The notes beneath the pieces were generated by a model, which was given only the letters and a program-made list of their open reading frames with translations, had not been told where the DNA came from and did no database searches. Both the position numbers and the translations under genes were made by a program. From an uncultured SAR86 cluster bacterium (GTDB lineage: Bacteria; Pseudomonadota; Gammaproteobacteria; Magnimaribacterales; Magnimaribacteraceae): 51,705 nt of DNA. Of this stretch, positions 35,359 through 43,447 are shown piece by piece (position 1 is the first letter of the stretch; every line of letters starts with the position of its first letter). The stretch is from contig CACLEI010000008.1 in NCBI GenBank assembly GCA_902605935.1, forward strand, positions 1 through 51,705, in the 5' to 3' direction.

Positions 35359-36294
35359 ATGTCCTTATTTGAAATGCAAAAAAGAATGCTCAAGATTAGA
35401 TTTGTTGAGGAATCAATTGCTGAAAGATACTCTGAAGGAAAAATGAGATGTCCAACTCATTTATCTATAGGGCAGGAAGCAATTGCTGTCGGCGTTTGTG
35501 CAAACTTAAATAAAGATGATTTAGTGCTAAGTACGCATAGGGCTCATGCGCATTATTTAGCAAAGGGAGGTGATCTGAAGAAGATGATTGCCGAGATTTA
35601 TGGGAAAGTAACAGGATGTTCCAAAGGTATGGGTGGTTCCATGCATTTGATAGATAAATCAGTAGGATTTATGGGCAGCACTGCGATAGTTGGAAATACT
35701 ATTCCGGTGGCTGTGGGAATGGCAAAAGGCTTAAAGCTTAGAAATAAAGATGCTATTTCGTGCGTGTTCTTTGGTGATGGTGCGACTGAAGAAGGGGTAT
35801 TTTTTGAATCCTTAAATTTCGCAATTATCCAAAATCTTCCCGTAATATTTGTTTGCGAGAATAATCTATATTCAGTCTATTCAGGCTTGGAAGTAAGACA
35901 ACCAAAAGGGAGAAAAATCTATGAAATGGCAAGATCTATGGGCATTGAAGCAAATCATGGAAATGGTAATGATGTTGTAGAGGTTTACGAAAAGATGTTA
36001 AAAGCAAAAGACAATATTTCTAAGGATAAGGGTCCTCAGTTTCTAGAATTTGATACCTATAGATGGAGAGAACACTGCGGCCCCAATTATGATAATGATC
36101 TTGGCTACAGGGATGAATCAGAGTTTTTGAAGTGGAGAGAAAAAGACCCACTTAAAAATGTTTTGGACTCTTCAGAATTTAAAAGCTATATAGATTCCTT
36201 AAAGGATGATATCTGCGAAGCACATTTGTTTGCAGAAAACTCAAAATATCCTGAATATGAAGAATTTTTAGAAATTTCAGGAATTAAGAAATGA
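35359..36294 (+). CDS. TPP-dependent E1 alpha subunit in a glycan cluster
   Basis: Homologue of the alpha subunit of pyruvate/branched-chain/acetoin dehydrogenase E1. The thiamine-diphosphate motif runs from GDG (residues 139-141) to NN (168-169), and STHRAHAHYLAKGG and GSMHLID are typical. I chose ATG at 35359, giving 311 residues; an upstream in-frame ATG at 35281 overlaps the previous gene and adds a non-homologous leader. No E2 lipoyl transferase or E3 is nearby, so it is unlikely to serve a classical dehydrogenase complex. A ketol transfer onto a sugar or its precursor is a plausible but untested role. The beta subunit follows with a four-base overlap. Confidence 0.82.
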   Translation: MSLFEMQKRMLKIRFVEESIAERYSEGKMRCPTHLSIGQEAIAVGVCANLNKDDLVLSTHRAHAHYLAKGGDLKKMIAEIYGKVTGCSKGMGGSMHLIDKSVGFMGSTAIVGNTIPVAVGMAKGLKLRNKDAISCVFFGDGATEEGVFFESLNFAIIQNLPVIFVCENNLYSVYSGLEVRQPKGRKIYEMARSMGIEANHGNGNDVVEVYEKMLKAKDNISKDKGPQFLEFDTYRWREHCGPNYDNDLGYRDESEFLKWREKDPLKNVLDSSEFKSYIDSLKDDICEAHLFAENSKYPEYEEFLEISGIKK

Positions 36295-37343
36295 GAAAGA
36301 TTTCTTTTGCGCAGGCAGTAAACGAAGCAATTGATATGGCTATGTCCATTTCAGACGAAGTGATAACTTTTGGTTTAGGGGTTCCAGATCCTAAGGGAGT
36401 TTTTTCAACTACCTTAGGATTACAAGATAAGTATGGAAATGAGAGAGTTTTTGATATGCCTACCTCAGAGAATGCCATGACAGGTATAGGGATTGGCTCA
36501 TCTATTGTTGGCTTGAGACCTATAATGGTACACCAGAGGGTAGATTTTTTTCTCCTAGCTTTAGATCAACTTATAAATAATGCAGCCAAATGGAACTTTA
36601 TGTTTGGGGGAGATAATAATATTCCTATAACAATTAGGCTTATAGTCGGCCATGGTTGGGGTCAAGGGCCAACGCATTCACAAAATCTACAATCAATCTT
36701 TTCTCATATACCTGGCCTTAAGGTTGTGATGCCAACTACTGCTTATGATGCAAAAGGTCTCTTATTAGAAAGTATCTTTTGCGATGATCCAGTTCTTTTC
36801 CTTGAACATAGATGGTTACATGGTACGGAGGGTGAAGTCCCTGAAAAAGACTATCGAATAGCAATTGGTAGCTCTAAAGTAATTAAACCTGGTAAAGATA
36901 TTACCTTAGTATCTTTGTCTTACATGACAATAGAAGCCATGAGAGCTGTGGAGGAACTAGAAAAAGAAGATATATCCTGTGAATTGATAGATCTGCGCTC
37001 AAGCAGCCCTCTTGATTGGGTCACCATAAGTAAATCTATTAAGAAAACAGGCAGATTATTAGTTATAGATACTGCAAATGAAAGTTTTTCTATATCAAGT
37101 GAAATAATAGCTAAAGCTAGTATGGAGATATTTACAAGTTTCAAATCACCTCCGCAGAGGCTGGCTTTAATTGATGCACCATCTCCTACAAGCTTCGGTC
37201 TAACTTCTACTTATTACAATGGAGCAGAAGAAGTATTTGCAAAAGTATTAGAAATTTTCGATCAACCTTCAAAACCCAATGATAATTTAAAGAGTGATCA
37301 TTCTCATGATATTCCTGGAGACTGGTTTAAGGGGCCTTTCTAA
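36291..37343 (+). CDS. TPP-dependent E1 beta (transketolase-like) subunit
   Basis: Partner of the preceding alpha subunit. The N-terminal pyrimidine-binding domain includes FDMPTSENAMTGIGIG, where the conserved Glu that activates thiamine is expected, and the C-terminal transketolase domain carries GKDITLVSLSYM and ELIDLRSSSPLDW. Length of 350 residues is slightly longer than the usual ~325; the extra C-terminal tail (DHSHDIPGDWFKGPF) is not part of the common fold and could be a docking element. It overlaps alpha by four bases and lies 13 bases from the kinase fusion, so it is part of one module. Confidence 0.83.
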   Translation: MRKISFAQAVNEAIDMAMSISDEVITFGLGVPDPKGVFSTTLGLQDKYGNERVFDMPTSENAMTGIGIGSSIVGLRPIMVHQRVDFFLLALDQLINNAAKWNFMFGGDNNIPITIRLIVGHGWGQGPTHSQNLQSIFSHIPGLKVVMPTTAYDAKGLLLESIFCDDPVLFLEHRWLHGTEGEVPEKDYRIAIGSSKVIKPGKDITLVSLSYMTIEAMRAVEELEKEDISCELIDLRSSSPLDWVTISKSIKKTGRLLVIDTANESFSISSEIIAKASMEIFTSFKSPPQRLALIDAPSPTSFGLTSTYYNGAEEVFAKVLEIFDQPSKPNDNLKSDHSHDIPGDWFKGPF

Positions 37344-37356
37344 AAAAAATTACTAT

Positions 37357-38811
37357 ATGAATAAGAATATTATCTTTGTATTTGGAAATTTCAATATCCT
37401 TCACCCAGGTCATCTTAGATTATTCCAATTTATAAAATCATTAAAAAAAGAAGTTTACATAGGACTCATTCCCGATAAAGACGTTGAAGAAAGTGTATTC
37501 ATAAATGAGATTTTAAGGAAAGAAAATTTGGACTCAAATAGTCTAGTAGATAAATGTTTAATTATTGAAAATTCTATTGAAGAAACAATTATGGAATATA
37601 AGCCATATGCGGTAGTGAAAGGGAAAGAATATGAAAACGCATTCAATCCTGAATTAAAAATATTAGAATCTTATGGTGGAAAATTAATATTTTCTTCTGG
37701 AGATGTTGTTTTTTCTTCAAAAGCTCTATTAAAAAATGAATTGGGACCCATTAACAATGATCTTATTTCTGTACCAATGGATTTTTTAAAAAGACATAAA
37801 ATAAATTTTGACAACATCACAAATATTATTGAAGGTTTTTCAAAAATTAAAGTTCTTGTAATTGGAGATTTAATTTTAGATAAGTACATTACCTGCGAAC
37901 CTTTGGGTATGTCACAAGAAGATCCAACAATAGTTGTTAAGCCAATTGATTCAAAAGTTTTTGTAGGAGGAGCAGGTATTGTGGCGCTTCACGGAAGTGC
38001 TTTGGGCTCTCATGTTTGGTTTTCTTCTGTTTCAGGAATAGACGAGCAAAGGGGTTTTATAGATCAGGAGTTGCGAGAAATTGAAACTAAAATTTTTAAA
38101 GATCCCAATCGTCCAACGATTTTGAAAGAGAGGTACCGCAGTAAGGGAAAAACTCTTCTTAGAGTTAGCAGATTATCCGAAAATTCTATTGATGCCTCTC
38201 TTCAGAAAAAACTCTTAAATTATGTCAGACCTATCATTAAGAAAGTAGATATGATTCTTTTTTCCGATTTTAATTATGGTTTTTTGCCGAATGAAGTCGT
38301 AAATGAAGTAATCAAATTAGGCAAAAAACATAAAAAAATTATGATTGCTGACAGTCAATCATCTTCACAGATTGGTGATATATCAAGATTTAATAATATG
38401 GATTTAATATGTGCGACTGAAAGAGAAGCAAGAATAAGTGTCTCTGATAAGGAAATTGGGCTAGTGCAACTTGCTGAGATGTTGCAAAAGAAATCTTGTG
38501 CTAGCAACATTTTCTTAAAGCTAGGAGAAGAAGGAACCTTTTTTCACGTGTTGGATGAGTTAAGACAAGAGTTTATTACTGATAAGATAAACGCGTTGAG
38601 TAATGTTGCAATTGACACAGCTGGGGCAGGTGACTCAATGCTAATAGGTTCATCTTTATCCTTAGCTACCGGTGCATCAGTCTGGGAAAGTGCTTACATA
38701 GGAGCATTGTGCGCAGCAATTCAAGTAAACAGAATAGGCAATATACCGCTTCAACAGAAATATCTATTAAATTTGATAAAAGATCAAAAAAATTTTTATG
38801 AAAACAATTGA
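37357..38811 (+). CDS. Nucleotidyltransferase-PfkB kinase fusion (reverse of HldE order)
   Basis: Two domains: residues ~1-140 are a cytidylyltransferase-like nucleotidyltransferase with HPGH at 16-19. Residues ~165-484 are a PfkB/ribokinase-family sugar kinase with VIGDLILD, the FVGGAG loop and the catalytic DTAGAGD at 420-426. The E. coli heptose enzyme HldE has the kinase first and the nucleotidyltransferase second; here the order is reversed. I chose ATG at 37357 because an upstream ATG at 37294 lies inside the E1-beta gene and adds an unrelated leader. The likely job is phosphorylation of a sugar phosphate and its activation to an NDP-sugar, possibly a heptose. Confidence 0.8.
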   Translation: MNKNIIFVFGNFNILHPGHLRLFQFIKSLKKEVYIGLIPDKDVEESVFINEILRKENLDSNSLVDKCLIIENSIEETIMEYKPYAVVKGKEYENAFNPELKILESYGGKLIFSSGDVVFSSKALLKNELGPINNDLISVPMDFLKRHKINFDNITNIIEGFSKIKVLVIGDLILDKYITCEPLGMSQEDPTIVVKPIDSKVFVGGAGIVALHGSALGSHVWFSSVSGIDEQRGFIDQELREIETKIFKDPNRPTILKERYRSKGKTLLRVSRLSENSIDASLQKKLLNYVRPIIKKVDMILFSDFNYGFLPNEVVNEVIKLGKKHKKIMIADSQSSSQIGDISRFNNMDLICATEREARISVSDKEIGLVQLAEMLQKKSCASNIFLKLGEEGTFFHVLDELRQEFITDKINALSNVAIDTAGAGDSMLIGSSLSLATGASVWESAYIGALCAAIQVNRIGNIPLQQKYLLNLIKDQKNFYENN

Positions 38812-40264
38812 AGTTTCGACTCCCAATAAGAAGATACTCCTAATAGGTGGGAAAAGTGATATTGGCTCGAACTTTTTCAAGAAATTTTCAAAGACCTTAG
38901 ATATAGATCTCACTTCAAAAGAAAAGGAAAAAGGTTATGTTTTTGTTGATTTGGAAGATGTTTTAACTTTTAAAAATTTAGATTTTTCCAGATATGACAG
39001 CGCTATCTTCTTAGCTGGAATAACTAATCTGCAATATATCAATTCAAATAAGTCAAAGACTCGTTTGATAAATCAAAAAAACACATCTTTGCTAATCGAT
39101 AAGTTACTAAGAAAGAAGATTTTCACTCTCTTTTTATCTTCTAATCAGGTTTTTTCAGGGAAAAAAGACTTTTACTCCTGCGAGGATAAAAAAGACCCTC
39201 TTTCACTTTATGGATCTTATAAATCTGAAGTAGAAGATTATATTCTTGGACATAAAGAAAAGGATCATGCTGCCATCTTAAGGTTAACTAAGGTTATTTC
39301 TAATCAAACAAGGTTTATAAAAAATTGGAAAAAGGAATATAAAACCAACCAACAAGTGAGTGTATTTTCAAATCGATTTATCTCTCCAATTGAACTAGAA
39401 GAAGTTCTAGATGCAATGCTTTTAATCATCGAAAATAGAAAAAAAGGAATTTATCAGCTAGGTGGCAAGGAATATTTAACTTATTTGCAATATGCGAAGG
39501 AATATTTTCCTCAAATAAAAGATACTAATTTTAAGTTAATACCTTCTAGTGAGAATGATGATAGGCTGTATCCTCCATCTTCTTTGAACACAAACCTACC
39601 AACTAAAGAGTTACAGTATGATGATTTCAGAAATCAGCCCGATATAAGCTTGGGTTTAATGACAAAATATGCATATTGGAACGATCCAAAAAGGATGGGT
39701 TTCACTTTCTCTAGATATAAATTTGTATCGAAAATGTTTGATGGATTTGATTCTGTGTTGGAAATTGGATGTGCAGATGCATTTTGTTCAACCTTAGTAA
39801 TGGAATCAGTTAAGAAACTTGAAGCATGCGATTTTGATAAAATGTTTATCAAGGAAAATGAGAAAAATCACCCTCATAGGTCTAGAATAAAATTCTATTA
39901 TCAAGATTTAGTAAAAAATTCTCTTCCAAAAAAATATAATGGCATCTATGCCCTTGATGTATTGGAGCATATTGAGAAACATGAAGAACAAAAGTTTTTA
40001 ACTAACCTAAGTAGGGGTTTAAAGGCGAATGGTACATGCATTATAGGCATGCCAAGCCTAGAATCTCAAAAATTTGCAAGTGAAATTTCTAAATTAGGTC
40101 ATGTAAATTGTAAGTCTGGTGAAGAACTTAAATCTACGATGAAAAATTATTTTAGGAATGTATTTATATTTTCTATGAATGATGAAACGTTACACACAGG
40201 TTTTTTCCCCATGAGCCACTATCTTCTTGCTCTTTGTATAAATCCTAGGATTCAAAAAAATTGA
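38798..40264 (+). CDS. RmlD-like reductase fused to a SAM methyltransferase
   Basis: Two domains: residues ~10-280 form an SDR resembling dTDP-4-dehydrorhamnose reductase, with GGKSDIGS at 17-24, FLSSNQVFSG and Tyr138-x3-Lys142. Residues ~300-488 form a class I methyltransferase with SAM motif VLEIGCAD at 320-327 and ALDVLEHIE. The combined length of 488 residues is continuous in one frame without any stop. It could reduce a keto-sugar and methylate it in one protein; the position of the methyl group is unknown. It overlaps the kinase fusion by 14 bases and is the last gene of the E1 module. Confidence 0.75.
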   Translation: MKTIEVSTPNKKILLIGGKSDIGSNFFKKFSKTLDIDLTSKEKEKGYVFVDLEDVLTFKNLDFSRYDSAIFLAGITNLQYINSNKSKTRLINQKNTSLLIDKLLRKKIFTLFLSSNQVFSGKKDFYSCEDKKDPLSLYGSYKSEVEDYILGHKEKDHAAILRLTKVISNQTRFIKNWKKEYKTNQQVSVFSNRFISPIELEEVLDAMLLIIENRKKGIYQLGGKEYLTYLQYAKEYFPQIKDTNFKLIPSSENDDRLYPPSSLNTNLPTKELQYDDFRNQPDISLGLMTKYAYWNDPKRMGFTFSRYKFVSKMFDGFDSVLEIGCADAFCSTLVMESVKKLEACDFDKMFIKENEKNHPHRSRIKFYYQDLVKNSLPKKYNGIYALDVLEHIEKHEEQKFLTNLSRGLKANGTCIIGMPSLESQKFASEISKLGHVNCKSGEELKSTMKNYFRNVFIFSMNDETLHTGFFPMSHYLLALCINPRIQKN

Positions 40265-40298
40265 TTATCTCACCTACCTAATTTTCTCCTTTTGTGTC

Positions 40299-41543
40299 AT
40301 GAAAAAAAAAACTAAATTATACTTTTTGTCTCCTAACTACAGAAGTTTCGGGAATGCAGCAGAAGAGATTTACTTTGCCATTTTAAAAGCCACAAGAGAT
40401 GGTTGTAAGGTCGTTTTATTAATTCCAAATTTTTTTTTTCTGAACAAACAAATTAAATCGAATAAAGAACTGTATCTTCTAGATCATCCGCTACTAGTTA
40501 ATAAAAATACTTGCCTCAATGTTAGTCTTTCTTTAGTCTGGTTTTTTTATGCAGTACTTTTGTATATACGGTCATTATTTCTAGATAAAATCACCCAGAT
40601 CTTTCCAGCTAATAACAAAGTTTTTTATACGAATAGTGTTCCAGCGATAGGTAAATTAGGTTTATGGAAATCGAAATATGATCTTTTTCTCGATACTAAG
40701 GAGCTAAGTAAGTTTTGGATTCAAAACTATAGCAACTTTTCTCCCCCCTGCATTAGTGAGCACAAATTACTGTATGCTGAAAATAAGAAAAGTGAGTTAT
40801 TTGGAAAAAAAGATGCATGGTTTGTGTCTCTTCACGTACCAAGTTCTCTTGTAGAAAGTAATATTAGACAAGCTGATATTAAAAATTATATTAAAGCTAT
40901 TGAATATATAACTTCAAAAGGTGGTTATGTTGTGAGACTCGGAGATTCAACAATGCCAAAACTTCCAAAACTTAGACATGTCATTGATTATGCTCATTTT
41001 GAGAACCAATCTGAGATAATGAATTTATATTTTCTTTCAAAATCAATTTTTCTTTTAGGTGCGTCATCAGGACCTACGGCTGTTGCAAAGTTACTTGGAA
41101 ATAAGGTAATAGCTGCCAATAGAACCCACTTCATTCAAGATCCTTTTGTTGACTTATCAATTCAAAAGCACGTTTTTAGAAAGATAGATAATAGTAAGTT
41201 ATCTCTAAAGGAGGTTAATGATATCGGGGCAGATACACAGTTCTTTGAAAACAGAGATTCCGAAGTTTTTTTTCTTAAAGAAAACAACCCCGAAGAGATT
41301 TTAAATTTAGTTAAGGAAGCATTGCAATTCGACATAAAGAAACCAACAGATTTGCAAATAAGCTTCAATAAATACTTGAGACGAAGCGCTCTAAATATGT
41401 TTATGAAAGAGGATTTTCCTAGACACTATGATGGAATAAGAAAAGAAGATATGGCTGATTACAAAGTAAGGGCATTTGTTGAATCTCCACTATGTTACAG
41501 AAATAATTACATTGCTGACTTTTTTATTAAAGAGAACATGTAA
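40299..41543 (+). CDS. Putative glycosyltransferase, TIGR04372-type
   Basis: A 414-residue protein. The segment from about residue 190, ADIKNYIKAIEYITSKGGYVVRLGD, and the later GASSGPTAVAKLLGNKVIAAN match my memory of the TIGR04372 putative glycosyltransferase family found in surface-glycan clusters. The N-terminal half has a hydrophobic stretch near residues 77-93 that may be membrane-associated. The sugar donor and acceptor are unknown. It ends only three bases from the converging dehydrogenase gene. Confidence 0.65.
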   Translation: MKKKTKLYFLSPNYRSFGNAAEEIYFAILKATRDGCKVVLLIPNFFFLNKQIKSNKELYLLDHPLLVNKNTCLNVSLSLVWFFYAVLLYIRSLFLDKITQIFPANNKVFYTNSVPAIGKLGLWKSKYDLFLDTKELSKFWIQNYSNFSPPCISEHKLLYAENKKSELFGKKDAWFVSLHVPSSLVESNIRQADIKNYIKAIEYITSKGGYVVRLGDSTMPKLPKLRHVIDYAHFENQSEIMNLYFLSKSIFLLGASSGPTAVAKLLGNKVIAANRTHFIQDPFVDLSIQKHVFRKIDNSKLSLKEVNDIGADTQFFENRDSEVFFLKENNPEEILNLVKEALQFDIKKPTDLQISFNKYLRRSALNMFMKEDFPRHYDGIRKEDMADYKVRAFVESPLCYRNNYIADFFIKENM

Positions 41544-41546
41544 TAC

Positions 41547-42587
41547 TTAATGTTCCATTCTTATTATCGGTCTTAGGACCTTGCCTAGTGAAAGATCTCT
41601 TACAGCCCGATTAATTTGATTTAATTTGTACGGCTCTGACAAAAAGTTGTTTAGATCGAAATTTCCACATATTTTTTTTGTCATTTTGGGTATATCCTTA
41701 TCTGGATTAACCGCCCCCCCCCAAGTACCCTCTAATTTTTTCCCCGATATTAATTCATGAGGATAAATTGATATTTTTTGGTCATCTGGAGGATGAGAAG
41801 CAAATACAACTTTACCACTACTATTGATTAGTGAAAATGCAGTTTCGATCGTAGATACTTGGCCAGCAGATTCAAAACAAAAATCGGCACCTTCTGGGTA
41901 TATATTTTTAAATTTTTTAGAAAAGTTATTATCTTTAAGATTAATGGTATTCTCAACTCCCCAAGAACTTACCAAATCTAGCTTTTTCTTCGTAATATCT
42001 ACAGCCACTATCTTGTTGATATCTAATGAGAGTAACGCAGCAATTGCAGACAAACCTACACCTCCTAAGCCAATAACCAAGACCTTACTATCTTTATTCA
42101 TTGTTGACTCATTCAGAACCATACCTGCCCCTGTAGGAAGTGCGCATCCAAAAAGGACAGCTTCTTTAAGATTAAGGACTTTAGGTTTTTTTATAATTCT
42201 ATTTTCTGAAATAACCGAATAGTTGCTAAATGTTGTTATCTTACCTGAGTTAATAACTTGATCATTCTCTACCTCATCATATTTTATTTCTTCAGATTCT
42301 AGTCCACTACTTTTTATCCAAGATAGCACTACTTCATCTCCTTTCTTTACTTTCTTTACTCCCCTTCCGACATCTATCACCTCTCCGGAACCTTCATGGC
42401 CTAATAAATGTGGTAGCCACTTGTCATGTCCCCTGTGTCCTTGTATCTCCATTAACTGGCTACGGCATATGCCGCTATATGCAATTTTTACTAGCACTTG
42501 TCCAGCAAGGAGCTTTCTAGAATTTAATTTCTTTATTTCTAGAGGTTCATTCAGTTTTGTAAGAACTGCAGCTTGTATTTCTTTCAT
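41547..42587 (-). CDS. Zinc-type alcohol dehydrogenase (MDR) family protein
   Basis: Medium-chain dehydrogenase/reductase with the catalytic zinc positions Cys40 (SGICRS) and His in LLGHEGSG, and the Rossmann motif GLGGVGLSA near 175-183. The structural-zinc four-Cys lobe seen in classic liver-type enzymes is not apparent. The C-terminal segment LSLGKVLRPII is typical. It overlaps the upstream methyltransferase as TAATG, so the two are a leftward operon in an otherwise rightward cluster. The substrate may be a sugar or lipid-linked alcohol; nothing in the sequence fixes it. Confidence 0.8.
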   Translation of the reverse strand: MKEIQAAVLTKLNEPLEIKKLNSRKLLAGQVLVKIAYSGICRSQLMEIQGHRGHDKWLPHLLGHEGSGEVIDVGRGVKKVKKGDEVVLSWIKSSGLESEEIKYDEVENDQVINSGKITTFSNYSVISENRIIKKPKVLNLKEAVLFGCALPTGAGMVLNESTMNKDSKVLVIGLGGVGLSAIAALLSLDINKIVAVDITKKKLDLVSSWGVENTINLKDNNFSKKFKNIYPEGADFCFESAGQVSTIETAFSLINSSGKVVFASHPPDDQKISIYPHELISGKKLEGTWGGAVNPDKDIPKMTKKICGNFDLNNFLSEPYKLNQINRAVRDLSLGKVLRPIIRMEH

Positions 42588-43246
42588 TATTCGGCAAAAA
42601 ACCAGTAATAATCACCTTTAAAGTTTACTTCTTCAAAAAGGTCGATCCATTCATCACAGCTCATATAAGTTAGCGCCGTCAAATTCCATTTCAGCATTGA
42701 ATTTTTTCCTTTTTCGTCTCTCCATGCATCATTCATAACAAAAGAATCACGACTTGAAACCCTATTAATCTCTTTAAATGCTTGCTTACAATCTATCAAA
42801 GGTAAATTATGTAAGGTATTTATAGCAATTACTAAATCAAAACTGTCATCTTCAAACGGGAGATTATTTGCAGAAGCTAGATATATATTTTTTTTCATTG
42901 AGTCTATAGCATTTTTTTTTGCATACGAAGATATGTCCACACCCTTGATTTCGGCTTCTGGTATTATCAACGAGAGATCATGCATCATAAATCCCTTCGC
43001 ACATCCTACGTCAAGGATTTTACTTGAATTATCTAAATTATAGTATTCTGCAATAAATTTAACAGTTTCAGTCCAAAATTTTGGATTATAGCTATATCCT
43101 CCATAGCCTGTTAAACGGTTTCCATCAAAATATTCTTCATCAAATTTCCTTGCAACTGCTCTATCTTCCTCAGAGATTAAATTCCCTCTTTCTTCTATGG
43201 GTCTTTTTGAAGAAGGGTAATACTTTAATAGATTTATTTCTTTCAT
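42587..43246 (-). CDS. Class I SAM-dependent methyltransferase
   Basis: A methyltransferase of about 219 residues. The N-terminus MKEINLLKYYPSSKR, followed by FDGNRLTGYGGYSYNPKFW, matches a methyltransferase family common in surface-polysaccharide clusters. SAM motif I is ILDVGCAKG and motif IV is DLVIAINTLHNL. I prefer the ATG at 43246; an in-frame ATG at 43276 would add ten hydrophobic residues without a ribosome site. It precedes the dehydrogenase with a TAATG overlap. It diverges from the flippase gene across about 200 bases. Confidence 0.75.
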   Translation of the reverse strand: MKEINLLKYYPSSKRPIEERGNLISEEDRAVARKFDEEYFDGNRLTGYGGYSYNPKFWTETVKFIAEYYNLDNSSKILDVGCAKGFMMHDLSLIIPEAEIKGVDISSYAKKNAIDSMKKNIYLASANNLPFEDDSFDLVIAINTLHNLPLIDCKQAFKEINRVSSRDSFVMNDAWRDEKGKNSMLKWNLTALTYMSCDEWIDLFEEVNFKGDYYWFFAE

Positions 43247-43335
43247 GGTAATGTTGAAGTATTTGAATATAAGCAAAGAAAGTTTAACTTAAAATCGTCC
43301 TTAGTATAAATAAAATAAAAAGATATCACTCGGCA

Positions 43336-43353
43336 TAGGTAATCATTTGCCTA
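43336..43353. promoter_or_regulatory. Imperfect palindrome in the divergent intergenic region
   Basis: TAGGTAA and TTGCCTA form a seven-base inverted repeat (one G-T) around TCAT. It lies between a leftward methyltransferase and a rightward flippase and is not followed by a T-run on the + strand, so it is more like an operator than a terminator. The rest of 43247-43447 holds no gene that I can see. Confidence 0.2.
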
Positions 43354-43447
43354 GTAAAGTACAAAAAAATGAGCTAAGCTTTGATTTAGTTGCTAGGGGC
43401 TGAATTAAAGTTCACAAATATTCGATATTTCTTTACAAGGAAAATAA

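Noticed and set aside
37294-37356. N-terminal extension of the nucleotidyltransferase-kinase fusion
   Set aside because: It lies mostly within the E1-beta gene in another frame; ATG 37357 places the nucleotidyltransferase strand right at the start.
41700-41740. Run of C residues within the dehydrogenase gene as a possible phase-variation tract
   Set aside because: It is a run of about nine C in an otherwise intact frame. A homopolymer could slip, but no out-of-frame state, duplicate or other sign of phase variation is visible.
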